DNA of 64,000 bases from an uncultured Clostridia bacterium (GTDB lineage Bacteria; Bacillota; Clostridia; Saccharofermentanales; Saccharofermentanaceae), in assembly GCA_946403085.1 (NCBI GenBank), contig CAMIYM010000002.1, forward strand, positions 62,001 through 126,000, in the 5' to 3' direction. Position numbers and translations under genes: made by a program. The notes under the pieces were generated by a model. It was not told the DNA's origin and did not search any database. It was given only the letters and a program-made list of their open reading frames with translations. This document shows positions 39,364 through 49,177 of this stretch, in pieces (positions within the stretch are counted from its first letter, which is position 1; every line of letters begins with the position of its first letter).

Positions 39364-40410
39364 ATGGGACAGACGATAGGCAATAACATCAAGACTTTCA
39401 GAAAGAATAAGGGCTTCACACAGGAAGAACTTGCTGATCTCTTAAATGTCACACCGCAGGCGGTAAGCAAGTGGGAATCCGAAAACAGCCTTCCCGACAC
39501 ATCTATGCTGATACCGCTCGCACAGGTTTTAGGAGTAAGCACTGACGCACTTTTGGGATACGATTCACTCTCTGAAAACGAAGAGATAATCGCAAGAGTT
39601 AAAGAGACTGTCGGCGGCATGAAGAACAGTGATGAAGGCAGAGCCGGAAAAGCCCTGCGCATCTCGGAATATCTCGCTACTGAGACAACACTTAATCCCG
39701 GGTGTTTTGAGATCATAAAGGACTATGTGCAGGAGACCGCAAACCTCAGTATGTATGCAGATCCGGCGCTGGAGAACTGCTTCCCTGACGATCAGGAAAA
39801 GATCAATAAGCTTTATAAAGATGCAATAAGAAAAGGCGCTTACCTTATCGGCCACTGCAATGACAGGGAACTTATTGAGAAGACTCACTTTGCGGTCGCA
39901 TGGATCTATATTCACATGAAGGACTTCGACAATGCGAGGGCGCATATCGATGTGCTGCCGAGTATTAAGACAGGTGCGATCGCTGAGAAGATAGCCATGG
40001 AACTCACATTCTTCGAGAGCGGGTTCGAGAAGATGAAAGGCGATATCGCTGACTACTCGGTCATGCTTTTCGAGACGGTTGCAAGTTCGCTCAATACGAT
40101 CGCACAGAATTACGGCTGGTGGGGCGAAAAGGATGAAGCACTCGAAGTTATCAGATGGTGTGAAGACATCGTCAAGGCATACGCTTCAAGAAAGGATACC
40201 GTCGACATGAACCACTACATGAGGATCAGAAGAAGCCTCGCTTTCTTCAAGCTCGTTGCAGTAAAGAGATCAGGTGACGATGAAGGCGCCATAAAACTCT
40301 ACAATGAATTTGAACAGGAGATCAATATGGAAGACCTTACTGATGAACAGAAACAAACTGTTATGGATCTTCTTAATAACGACATCGCTCACTACGGAAA
40401 ATACTCTTAA
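39364..40410 (+). CDS. XRE-family HTH transcriptional regulator with C-terminal helical repeat region
   Basis: IKTFRKNKGFTQEELADLLNVTPQAVSKWESENSLPD; GGAG SD before ATG 39364. Confidence 0.88.
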   Translation: MGQTIGNNIKTFRKNKGFTQEELADLLNVTPQAVSKWESENSLPDTSMLIPLAQVLGVSTDALLGYDSLSENEEIIARVKETVGGMKNSDEGRAGKALRISEYLATETTLNPGCFEIIKDYVQETANLSMYADPALENCFPDDQEKINKLYKDAIRKGAYLIGHCNDRELIEKTHFAVAWIYIHMKDFDNARAHIDVLPSIKTGAIAEKIAMELTFFESGFEKMKGDIADYSVMLFETVASSLNTIAQNYGWWGEKDEALEVIRWCEDIVKAYASRKDTVDMNHYMRIRRSLAFFKLVAVKRSGDDEGAIKLYNEFEQEINMEDLTDEQKQTVMDLLNNDIAHYGKYS

Positions 40411-40431
40411 ACACAAAGCAACTTCCATATG

Positions 40432-40472
40432 AAAATGCTCCGCGTGACATAAAAGTCTGCGGGGCATTTTTG
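40432..40472 (+). terminator. Rho-independent terminator
   Basis: AAAATGCTCCGC / GCGGGGCATTTTT. Confidence 0.75.
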
Positions 40473-40486
40473 TTGCCTTAAGAATA

Positions 40487-42319
40487 TTATCTTCCCTTTT
40501 TCTTAGCCTTCTTCTCGAGATACATCGCTTTGTCGGCTTTCTTCATGCATTCACCAACGCCGTGCCAGTCAGTAACTTCGCAAGTACCGATGCTGGCGCT
40601 TAATTCGAACTGATAATTACCTGAGGTGTTGACGTTCCTCATATTGTTCCTGACACCTCTTATGAACTTGCCGACTCTGCCCTTCTCTGTAAGGACGAGG
40701 ACTGCCTCGAATTCATCGCCGCCCATCCTCGCGACAAACTCACCGGGATTAAGGGCATTCTCAATACACTTCGCCATCTCCTTGATCGCATCGTCGCCGA
40801 CTTCGTGTCCATACGTGTCGTTGATGAGCTTTAAGTCATCCATATCGATAGAGACGACCGCAAGATCCTTTTTCATCCTGCCTTCCTTATCGAATTTCTC
40901 GGAAAGCTTCTTCTCGAAGCCTCTTCTGTTAAGGGTCTCAGTAAGAGGATCTCTTATATAAAGGCTCATGACGTCCGAGATGCCGAAGAGCTTCTCGTAA
41001 AGCTCGAACTTGTTCATGTTCTCGCCTACACGCATCAGGAGATACTCGATCTTGAAATTGATGAAATTCGGAACATCAGTATCGACGACCATCATCATAT
41101 AGCCGTAGATCTCATTCTTATATGCAAGCGGGAAATGGATCCTCATGCCGCTCTTCTCATTCTCAAAGCCTTCAGGGAAAAGCATCTCATCAGGATAAGA
41201 GACAGACTTAACGGTACAAGGTCCTCTGTCAGTAAAGTATCCGACGATCTCACGGTTATCTTCCCTGTATCTGCAGATATAACAGGATCTGATGCTCTCG
41301 ACGCTCTTAAAGAGATCAAGCGTCAACTGCTTGCCTGCTTCCTTTGTGAGGGCGCCCTCGAAAAGATCACTGATTACGACATATTCCCTGGCAGTCTCAG
41401 TCTTGGCGGAAACATCTGCCTTCAGATCGCAAAGAGCAGCGTAGACATCTCTCTCGACAAAAAGGTCGCCGGTGCTCTCACGGAGGATCAGTGTTCCGGG
41501 CACATATGTGTTAAGCTCACGCTTCTTACCTTTAAGAAGGTCATTAAGAACTTCCATGGCTGTATCGACGAATGACTCGTTTGATATCTCGATAGTTGTT
41601 ATGGAAGGAATGTAATCCTGAACTTCACTGACATTATCAACACCGCTGATAAGGACATCCTGCGGAACCTGGTATCCGCGCTTCCTGAGCTCGTTGCAGA
41701 GCGCCAATGCTTCATAGTCATTGGAGCATATGATGGCTTCCGGAAGCTTGCCGTTTTTCTTGATGAAGAAGTCAGCCATCTGCGGACCCTGGTCAAACCA
41801 GTAGTTGCCGTGATAGATCTTCTTCTCGGACACCTTGTAACCGGCCTCAGCCATGGCGTCCTCAAAGCCCTGTCTTCTCTCGAAAGAGTCATCAACGTCA
41901 TCTCTTCCTGTTACGAATCCGATATCCTTCGTCTTGCACTTTGAGATAACGTGCTTGGCTATGTTGTACATGAGTTCCCTGTTATCGGGAATGACATTAT
42001 AAAAACCGGGGATCTCCGCTCTTATGCAGACGACCGGCGGTGCATCGGGATCAGCAAGAAGATCCTCTACCAGATCTTTTGCAACTCCCTCATGGATAAG
42101 TGTGTCGTAGGACATTATGATGCCGTCGTACTGATGTATATCCGGCAAAGACAATATGCTCTTGAAACCGATGACGTGGAGAGGGTTTGTAGTAGGCATT
42201 GAGCACAGTCCGAAAACATCGATCCTGTAACCCTTCTCGCGGGCATAGTAATCAAGACGCTTCAGGACACCCAAAGCAAAATCCCTGTACATATCACCGA
42301 TAAAGACACATAGTTTCAT
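40487..42319 (-). CDS. LacI/GalR-type periplasmic-binding-like sensor fused to GGDEF diguanylate cyclase
   Basis: N-terminal LacI-like fold signatures (AIICSNDYEALALCNELRKRGYQVPQDVLISGVDN); C-terminal RMGGDEFEAVLV; no HTH or TM seen. Confidence 0.85.
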   Translation of the reverse strand: MKLCVFIGDMYRDFALGVLKRLDYYAREKGYRIDVFGLCSMPTTNPLHVIGFKSILSLPDIHQYDGIIMSYDTLIHEGVAKDLVEDLLADPDAPPVVCIRAEIPGFYNVIPDNRELMYNIAKHVISKCKTKDIGFVTGRDDVDDSFERRQGFEDAMAEAGYKVSEKKIYHGNYWFDQGPQMADFFIKKNGKLPEAIICSNDYEALALCNELRKRGYQVPQDVLISGVDNVSEVQDYIPSITTIEISNESFVDTAMEVLNDLLKGKKRELNTYVPGTLILRESTGDLFVERDVYAALCDLKADVSAKTETAREYVVISDLFEGALTKEAGKQLTLDLFKSVESIRSCYICRYREDNREIVGYFTDRGPCTVKSVSYPDEMLFPEGFENEKSGMRIHFPLAYKNEIYGYMMMVVDTDVPNFINFKIEYLLMRVGENMNKFELYEKLFGISDVMSLYIRDPLTETLNRRGFEKKLSEKFDKEGRMKKDLAVVSIDMDDLKLINDTYGHEVGDDAIKEMAKCIENALNPGEFVARMGGDEFEAVLVLTEKGRVGKFIRGVRNNMRNVNTSGNYQFELSASIGTCEVTDWHGVGECMKKADKAMYLEKKAKKKGR

Positions 42320-42461
42320 TGGAATATTATACTAACCTTATTCTTAGTCTGCAAAAATAATTGTTAATTAGTATTACCCATTTGTCAAATATTGGTGATA
42401 AAATTCATTTCTGTGTGCGTCAAACGGCGCTATATTTTTATGGATAAGAATGGAGATTATT

Positions 42462-43427
42462 ATGGCAAAGGAACTTTCAACACAGGCAAAATGGAAACCG
42501 TGGAAAGGCATTCTGCTCTTCGTCATCGTTATTGCATGGGAATTCATCGGCAGTATAGTCGGCGGTCTCACAGGTAATGCAACGGTCGGGACAATGATCC
42601 TTCAGTTAGGTTTCCTCGCTATCGCGATAATCGCAACACTCATCAACAGGACTCCTCTTAAGGAAGTATTCCCGTTAAAGAAGATCACTGTAAGAGACTT
42701 CTTCGGTACCCTCATCATGTGGGCAGGTGCACTTCCTCTGGGCCTTATGAGCGCATTCGTTATGGGTAAGCTCTTTCCCCAGACATATGCAGTAGTCGCA
42801 TCTTCTGTATCAAGTGTTGCTACCGGCGCAGTAATCCTCGGATTCATTACAACAGTTATCTGCCCTCCGATCTGTGAGGAGTCTATCATGCGCGGTGCTA
42901 TCTTCAGCAACTTCCGTGCCCTTAAGAAGGACTGGGCGATCTGCCTCATTATCGGCATCTTCTTCGGTATCTTCCACCTGGACTACATCAGATTCTTTAA
43001 TACGGCACTTCTGGGCGGATGCATGGCTTACCTCATGTGCAAGCGCAATAACATCATCCTTCCCGCTTTGTTCCACTTCATAAACAACTTCGTTACTATC
43101 GGCATCTCTACGCTCTCTTCAATGTTCTCACAGCCCTCAGCAGAGCAGGCTGCCCAGACTGCAGAAACGATGGATGCCAATGCAGTAGCACAGCTCACTT
43201 CAGCTCTGCTCCCCGGTCTTATGATCGCAGGTTGCATCTGCCCTATCCTTCTCGTGATTGGAAGCCACCTCATCAAGCGTCAGCATGAGATCTCCGAAGG
43301 CAAGGAAAAGTCCGGCATGAAGCTCGGTGCCAAGATCGGCATCGCTGCGATCCCCTCTGTATTGCTCCTCGTAGGCGGCATCATCCTTATGGGCCAGGCA
43401 ATGTCAGGTATAACAGTTACACAGTAA
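42462..43427 (+). CDS. CPBP/CAAX-type intramembrane metalloprotease
   Basis: PPICEESIMRGAIFSNFR; FFGIFHLDYIRF; HFINN. Confidence 0.88.
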   Translation: MAKELSTQAKWKPWKGILLFVIVIAWEFIGSIVGGLTGNATVGTMILQLGFLAIAIIATLINRTPLKEVFPLKKITVRDFFGTLIMWAGALPLGLMSAFVMGKLFPQTYAVVASSVSSVATGAVILGFITTVICPPICEESIMRGAIFSNFRALKKDWAICLIIGIFFGIFHLDYIRFFNTALLGGCMAYLMCKRNNIILPALFHFINNFVTIGISTLSSMFSQPSAEQAAQTAETMDANAVAQLTSALLPGLMIAGCICPILLVIGSHLIKRQHEISEGKEKSGMKLGAKIGIAAIPSVLLLVGGIILMGQAMSGITVTQ

Positions 43428-43452
43428 GACCTGGTTTTCGCGAAAAAAATAC

Positions 43453-43494
43453 AGGCTGTCTTGAAAGGTACCGACCCGTAAAGACAGCCTTTTT
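43453..43494 (+). terminator. Rho-independent terminator between convergent genes
   Basis: AGGCTGTCTT / AAGACAGCCT followed by TTTT. Confidence 0.85.
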
Positions 43495-43517
43495 ATTTGT
43501 ATCTGATCAGGAAAAGT

Positions 43518-44186
43518 TCAGCCTCTGCCCTTAAGCAGATAATCAGCTGATACGGGGAATTCGAAATAAGTATCCGGATAAGGCTCGTCCTTCAAGGTAA
43601 AGTGCCACCACTCGCAGTCGATCGGCTGGAAACCATTACGCACCATGACGCCCTGCAGGAGCATACGGTTAGCGTACTGCTCTTCGGTAATGCCCCGGTA
43701 GTCCGGATGAGATACTTCGCTGAACATGTCAAATGGACTTCCCATATCGACTTCCTTGCCAGTCTTCATATCGAGAAGGGTAAGATCTATCGTACTTCCA
43801 CGGCTGTGTGATGACTTGGATGCTACATATCCGAGTGCGAAAAGATCCTGCTTCACAAGATCAGGATAGAAATACTCCTTCATGCGGATATCAGTATCCT
43901 CTATTCCCCACATTACAAAGTGCTTTACGGCACATGCCGGGCGGTAGCAGTCGAAGACCTTCATGCGGTAGCCCATGACATTAAGCTCGTTGCTGACTGC
44001 CTTCAAAGCACGCGCAGCTTCGACGGTTATTATCGCACATGGCTGTTCGTAGCCGTCGATACGGTCACCGATAAAGTTATAAGTCGAGAAATATCTTATC
44101 TCCTGGACAATCGAGGGAACGTAGTCTGACAATAGTACAAATCCTGAAGGATCCATCGTAACTTTGCTCTTGTAATCAGTTTCCAT
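43518..44186 (-). CDS. D-alanyl-D-alanine dipeptidase, VanX/DdpX family
   Basis: SSHSRGSTIDLTL and CEWWHF zinc/catalytic motifs; FDCYRPACAVKHF. Confidence 0.88.
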   Translation of the reverse strand: METDYKSKVTMDPSGFVLLSDYVPSIVQEIRYFSTYNFIGDRIDGYEQPCAIITVEAARALKAVSNELNVMGYRMKVFDCYRPACAVKHFVMWGIEDTDIRMKEYFYPDLVKQDLFALGYVASKSSHSRGSTIDLTLLDMKTGKEVDMGSPFDMFSEVSHPDYRGITEEQYANRMLLQGVMVRNGFQPIDCEWWHFTLKDEPYPDTYFEFPVSADYLLKGRG

Positions 44187-44217
44187 TCCTGTTTTACATC
44201 CTTACACTGCCAGATCA

Positions 44218-45369
44218 TTAAGAAGGTCTGTTCTTCTTATCTTCATAAAGCGCTTCATCTGCCTTCTCAAGTGCGGAAGCGAAGTCGGCAAGATCACCGC
44301 TATAACGGGAATAACCGATACTTGCTGTCAGATCATAAGGTGCAGAAGCTTCCGTATTGATCCTGACAAGAGTTTCCTTGATGGCGGAACACAGCTGCTT
44401 GACGCGTTCCTCATCTTTTGTCTTTGCAATAACAATGAACTCGTCTCCACCGAACCTGGCGATAAAAGTCTTGAGTGTCTTATTGCTGCATGCTTCCCTT
44501 AAAGCATCAGCAGCACGTCTTAATGCCATGTCACCTTCAATGTGGCCATACTGGTCATTGATATGCTTGAACTTGTTAAGGTCGATCATGAGGATGAAGT
44601 GCGATGTTTTTTCACCCTGTTTCGTTGATTCGGAAGCGACATATTTCTTAAGCTGAGTCCTGTTGTTAAGACGTGTCAGATCATCCAGAGATACCTGATC
44701 GTTAAGTGACTGGGTGTAGAAATAGGTCATCATGACCGCACAGCCAAAGCAGAACAGAGGTGCCTTGATCCAGAGTCTTTGTACGACACCAAAGAGAGTA
44801 ATAATGAGCGGATATATTCCGCAGGCCATATACTGCGATTTTACTGCGAAGTTCTCTTTAAGGAATGCTCTGTAAAAAGAAGCGAATACTGACCCTGATA
44901 TATAAAGCAGAGGTACGGTCAGGAAGATGACCGAATAAAAAGCAGTAGTCTTGTTATCTTCAGTGATGACAAGATCCGGGAAGTATACGAAAAGGAATAC
45001 CATCAACAGACCCTCTGCCATTACAGGGATCTTCGCGATGAAGCGTCCTTTCTTCGAGGATATGAATTTCCCGCCCTGAAAGACTTCGACATATACGAAC
45101 CAGAAGCATGTGATCGTACTAAGGATCACCGCCAGAAGGATATTCAATATGGACAGGTTCAGCCTTAAGCTGGGGATATATCCGCCCAACATAAGAACCC
45201 ATGCTATATCAACGAAGAAGTAAAGCATGTGGCTTATAAGTGTTCCTGCAAATAATCTCTGCTTTTCCTGTCTGTCAACGCCGCCCAGATTCCCTAAAAG
45301 GAGCAGAGCGAAGATGATTATGCAAACGATATTCGCTTCAACATAGAAAAATGTATAGTCTATAACCAT
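44218..45369 (-). CDS. Membrane diguanylate cyclase (GGDEF)
   Basis: N-terminal TM helices; DDLTRLNNRTQLKKY; RFGGDEFIVIAK. Confidence 0.9.
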   Translation of the reverse strand: MVIDYTFFYVEANIVCIIIFALLLLGNLGGVDRQEKQRLFAGTLISHMLYFFVDIAWVLMLGGYIPSLRLNLSILNILLAVILSTITCFWFVYVEVFQGGKFISSKKGRFIAKIPVMAEGLLMVFLFVYFPDLVITEDNKTTAFYSVIFLTVPLLYISGSVFASFYRAFLKENFAVKSQYMACGIYPLIITLFGVVQRLWIKAPLFCFGCAVMMTYFYTQSLNDQVSLDDLTRLNNRTQLKKYVASESTKQGEKTSHFILMIDLNKFKHINDQYGHIEGDMALRRAADALREACSNKTLKTFIARFGGDEFIVIAKTKDEERVKQLCSAIKETLVRINTEASAPYDLTASIGYSRYSGDLADFASALEKADEALYEDKKNRPS

Positions 45370-45467
45370 ATAGCGATTATAGCACGCATAAAAGCTTCAA
45401 AACGGTTTGATAATTAAGATAAACAATAAATTAACAGTCTTGTAAAACAAATAAGAAAAACCGGCGC

Positions 45468-46565
45468 TTATAAGACATCGGCTCCGGAGAAAACGCGTGC
45501 AGCAGTCTCTTCCATACTCTTAACCGCTTCAGAAGTCACCATTGAAGGACGGATCAGAGGAACGATCCTGTCAAAGCCCGCACTTAAGCACTTCTCATAG
45601 CCATCGCCTGTTATTCCACAGAGCCCGAGAACCTTTTTCCCGCAGCTTCTCCCAAGTTCCATTATCCTGAATGGTCCCTTGCCGTTAAGCGTCTGGCCGT
45701 CGATCCTGCCCTCACCAGTTACAACAATGTCGCACCCGCGGATAACCGTCTCAGCGCCTGTGATCTCCATAACAAGGTCGGCACCTGATACCACATTAGC
45801 GCCCAGGAAATTCTTCAGTGCGAAGCTCATGCCGCCTGCTGCGCCCGTGCCGGGTTCGAAGGGGTCAAAACCGCATATATCAGCGTAGTTCTTAAGCCAC
45901 GAGTCCATTTTCTCACAATCCTTGGGAGATGCACCCTTCTGGGGACCGTAAACAAAGCTGCAGCCGTCAGGCCCGCACAAAGGATTGGTGACATCACTTG
46001 CGACTGTAATACATAGACTGCTATCTATAAGTCCTGAAAGATCTGCAGAGCAGAGATCCTTAAGGCCTTCAGCACCGCGTCCTATCTCCCTGCCATCTTT
46101 ATCAAGGAACCTGGCACCAAGCGCCTGAAGCATGCCTGCACCACCGTCATTTGTGGCACTTCCTCCGATGCATATCACAAGCGACTCTGCGCCGCTTGCT
46201 ATGGCATCTTTTATCAATTCACCGATGCCGTAAGTAGTCGTTACATAAGGATCTCTTTCATCTTCATTAAGCAGAGTAAGCCCTGCTGCTTTTGCCATCT
46301 CGATATAGGCAGTCTTCCTTGAAGGCACTAAGATGTACTGGGCTTCTACAGGTCTTCCGAGAGGCCCTGTCACGGTAAGTCTCTTTTCGATACCACCGAT
46401 AAAAGAAGAGATGGAATCTACTGTTCCCTCACCACCGTCGGCCAGAGGAAGAACTGTGACTTCAGCATCAGTACATGCAGTAAGAATGCCTGCCCTGACA
46501 GCATTTCCGGCCTCTAAAGACGTCATGCTTCCTTTGAAAGAATCCATCAGAACGGCAACTTTCAT
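45468..46565 (-). CDS. glxK: Glycerate kinase (GckA/GlxK type)
   Basis: MKVAVLMDSFKGSMTSLEAGNAVRAG; IGGSATNDGGAGMLQALG; VTGEGRIDGQTLNGKGP. Confidence 0.92.
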   Translation of the reverse strand: MKVAVLMDSFKGSMTSLEAGNAVRAGILTACTDAEVTVLPLADGGEGTVDSISSFIGGIEKRLTVTGPLGRPVEAQYILVPSRKTAYIEMAKAAGLTLLNEDERDPYVTTTYGIGELIKDAIASGAESLVICIGGSATNDGGAGMLQALGARFLDKDGREIGRGAEGLKDLCSADLSGLIDSSLCITVASDVTNPLCGPDGCSFVYGPQKGASPKDCEKMDSWLKNYADICGFDPFEPGTGAAGGMSFALKNFLGANVVSGADLVMEITGAETVIRGCDIVVTGEGRIDGQTLNGKGPFRIMELGRSCGKKVLGLCGITGDGYEKCLSAGFDRIVPLIRPSMVTSEAVKSMEETAARVFSGADVL

Positions 46566-46594
46566 GAAAAACCTCTAATAAGCGTGAAGTGTTA

Positions 46595-47167
46595 TCAGAC
46601 CTTAAAACCGCTGTCCACGATCCCTGCTATCTGCTCTGCAGAATACGGCCATGAACTGACTGAACCGATGTATATGTTGATAATGCCCTTGCCGGACGGG
46701 AATATAGAGCTTCCGTCAATTACCACATGGATATTGTTCGCGTCAGCCGTCTTATAAATGAAGGCATTGTGTCCGGAACCTAAGGTAAACTCACTTGTGA
46801 TGCTTGACTTATAATTCGTTTTCGAACTGTCAAAAGAATCTTGTGCCTGGTCAAGAACGACTATGTGAAGAAAGCACTTCGTGGCATCACTTCCCACCAG
46901 GTAGAAATTGCCTCCCTGGCCGGTGTATGTAAGGATATCCGTGTCGTAACTGAAGTTGTATGTCGTGCCTGTCTCAGAAGCCAGAACGACTTCCTCATAT
47001 GTCTCTTGCATAAAGATCGGAGTGGTAGCGCCTGTCTCATCGGTCGCACCGAAAGTAGCCTGCGTATGGATCTCGCTGGCTTTTGCCTGGGGCCGGTCGC
47101 ACGCTGTAATGGATAAGAGCATACAGGTGGCCATAGCTACTGCAATTGTTCTTTTATTCATATACAC
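46595..47167 (-). CDS. Putative lipoprotein
   Basis: VAMATCMLLSITAC lipobox. Confidence 0.75.
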   Translation of the reverse strand: MYMNKRTIAVAMATCMLLSITACDRPQAKASEIHTQATFGATDETGATTPIFMQETYEEVVLASETGTTYNFSYDTDILTYTGQGGNFYLVGSDATKCFLHIVVLDQAQDSFDSSKTNYKSSITSEFTLGSGHNAFIYKTADANNIHVVIDGSSIFPSGKGIINIYIGSVSSWPYSAEQIAGIVDSGFKV

Positions 47168-47213
47168 ACCCCGAAGAGTTTTATGGAGTAATTATATATC
47201 AAGCATTTTTTAA

Positions 47214-47666
47214 TTGTATATAATGAAAAAGTCCAACGGTTGTATATTTATTGGCAACCGGGAAATATGTCACAAATGTCGGAGGATCACATTGAGAAGG
47301 CTTGTTTTCGGCATTATTACCCTGTTGCTGCTAGGTACCGAGATCTTGATCGGTCTCTATGCCACGGGATGGATCAGAAGTTATCTGGGTGATGTACTCG
47401 TCGTAATCCTCATTTACACACTGATACGCACCATTATTCCGGGTAAAAGATTGAGATGGCCTGTTCTTCCGTCTGTTATCCTGGCATTCGCATTCATCGT
47501 GGAATTCCTTCAGTTATGGGGCTTTTGCGACCGACTGGGGATCACAGATCCATTCCTCCGGACGGTCATCGGAACGGGGTTCTCGGTCACTGACCTTTTA
47601 TGTTATTTCCTTGGAGTGATTCCCTGTTATATAGCTGAATATGCTCTGTCACGCGCGAAAAAGTGA
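47214..47666 (+). CDS. DUF2809 family membrane protein
   Basis: GDVLVVILIYTLIRTI; FIVEFLQLWGFCDRLGITDPFLRTVIGTGFSVTDLLCYFLG. Confidence 0.75.
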   Translation: MYIMKKSNGCIFIGNREICHKCRRITLRRLVFGIITLLLLGTEILIGLYATGWIRSYLGDVLVVILIYTLIRTIIPGKRLRWPVLPSVILAFAFIVEFLQLWGFCDRLGITDPFLRTVIGTGFSVTDLLCYFLGVIPCYIAEYALSRAKK

Positions 47667-47817
47667 TCTTCCCTCTTCATTTTCCATCCTGTAACTTTAC
47701 AAGCAAAAGGGTCATATAAGCCTTGTTTTTGTGCTATTGGTTCTAATACAGAAGTTTTAATCTGTGCTAATATATGCTCGTCAATTTTCAATGACATTTT
47801 TTATTGGAGGTTATGAA

Positions 47818-49035
47818 ATGAAGCATTTTAGTCTTAAGAAAGCTGCTTGCTTTGTAACGGCTGCTGCGATGCTTTTCGTTATGGCAGGCTGCCAGCTTGG
47901 CAAAAAGGTCGAGATCAATCTCGCTGATTACATCAAATACGAGTTCACCGGATACAACGGAGACGGTGTATTGACTTATGAGTTCGATTATAAGGATCTG
48001 ATGGACGATCTCGAAGAGAACAAGATCAAGTTCGACAAGAGCGATGTAAAAGATACAGTAAAGCTTACTCCGGATAAGACCGAAAAGCTTTCAAATGGTG
48101 ATACCGTTACTTTTGACATCGATATCAAGAACAGACTTGAGAACAATGTAAAGGCAACATTCATCTATGAGGCTTTTGAAGTCACTGTAGACGGTCTTGA
48201 AGACAGACCTGTTTTCGATCCTTTTGCATATGTAAAGGTCATATATACAGGTGTTGGCCCTGACGCTGTTGCAACTCTGGAACTGGACGGCAATTCTCCC
48301 GTTAGAGGCATCAGATACAAGATCACAAGTGAGAACCGCGGAAGAAAGCTTAAGAATGGTGACAAGATCACAGTTACAGCTTCTGTATCTTCTTCCAAGG
48401 GCATCGAGAAGGTTTGCGCAGATGCAGGCTATACTCTTGCAGCTGAGACTAAGGAATATACAGTTGAAGGCCTTGATGAGTATGCTACATCCATTAACCA
48501 GATCACTCCTAAGATGATCGAAGATCTCACAAAGCAGGCTACAGATACATTCAACTCTTCTATCGGCTCCTGGGCTTCAGATTCAAAGCTCAACAAGTGC
48601 GAGTATGCCGGTCTCTATTTCCTTACAGTTAAGGATGGAGTAAACAACTCCAAGAAGAATATCGTATTTACTATCCTTCACATCAACTGCACCACTGCAG
48701 CCGGCGAGTTCGATTACTACTTCTATGTAGCATTCAACAACGTCGTTGTTAAGTCTGACGGTACTAACGAGATCTACAAGATCACAGATGTTCAGTATCC
48801 CAGAGGATCAGAGTACAGCAATAATGCTATCAAGAAGGGTTCAGGCAGCAACAGACGTTATGTAATCGGCTATACAGACGTTGAAGCACTCTATAACGAT
48901 GCCATCAGAAAGAACAGCCAGTATTACAACATCGAGAACAATATCACCGGTGCTTCCCAGACAACTGAGACAACAGCTTCTGAGACATCAGCTGAAACTT
49001 CTGCTTCCGAGACACAGACCACAGAGACAACATAA
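47818..49035 (+). CDS. Lipoprotein with Thr/Ser/Glu-rich C-terminal tail
   Basis: Lipobox VMAGC; tail TTETTASETSAETSASETQTTETT; GGAGG SD before ATG 47818. Confidence 0.8.
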   Translation: MKHFSLKKAACFVTAAAMLFVMAGCQLGKKVEINLADYIKYEFTGYNGDGVLTYEFDYKDLMDDLEENKIKFDKSDVKDTVKLTPDKTEKLSNGDTVTFDIDIKNRLENNVKATFIYEAFEVTVDGLEDRPVFDPFAYVKVIYTGVGPDAVATLELDGNSPVRGIRYKITSENRGRKLKNGDKITVTASVSSSKGIEKVCADAGYTLAAETKEYTVEGLDEYATSINQITPKMIEDLTKQATDTFNSSIGSWASDSKLNKCEYAGLYFLTVKDGVNNSKKNIVFTILHINCTTAAGEFDYYFYVAFNNVVVKSDGTNEIYKITDVQYPRGSEYSNNAIKKGSGSNRRYVIGYTDVEALYNDAIRKNSQYYNIENNITGASQTTETTASETSAETSASETQTTETT

Positions 49036-49060
49036 TCTGATCTGTCAATCTGAAAACTTT

Positions 49061-49093
49061 AAGCGGTCCGGCAAATTACCGGGCCGCTTTTTT
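49061..49093 (+). terminator. Rho-independent terminator
   Basis: AAGCGGTCCGG / CCGGGCCGCTTTTTT. Confidence 0.85.
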
Positions 49094-49124
49094 GTCGGAA
49101 AATGTAAATATTGAATGCAATAAA

Positions 49125-49157
49125 AAGGAGGTCTCTTTAAGTTCAAGAGGCCTCCTT
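49125..49157 (-). terminator. Terminator for the alanine dehydrogenase gene
   Basis: AAGGAGGTCTCTT / AAGAGGCCTCCTT stem. Confidence 0.7.
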
Positions 49158-49177
49158 ATTTATTCTGTGTTAAGTTG

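Noticed and set aside
43518-44186. Vancomycin resistance locus
   Set aside because: VanX-like enzyme alone; neighbours are a CPBP protease and a diguanylate cyclase
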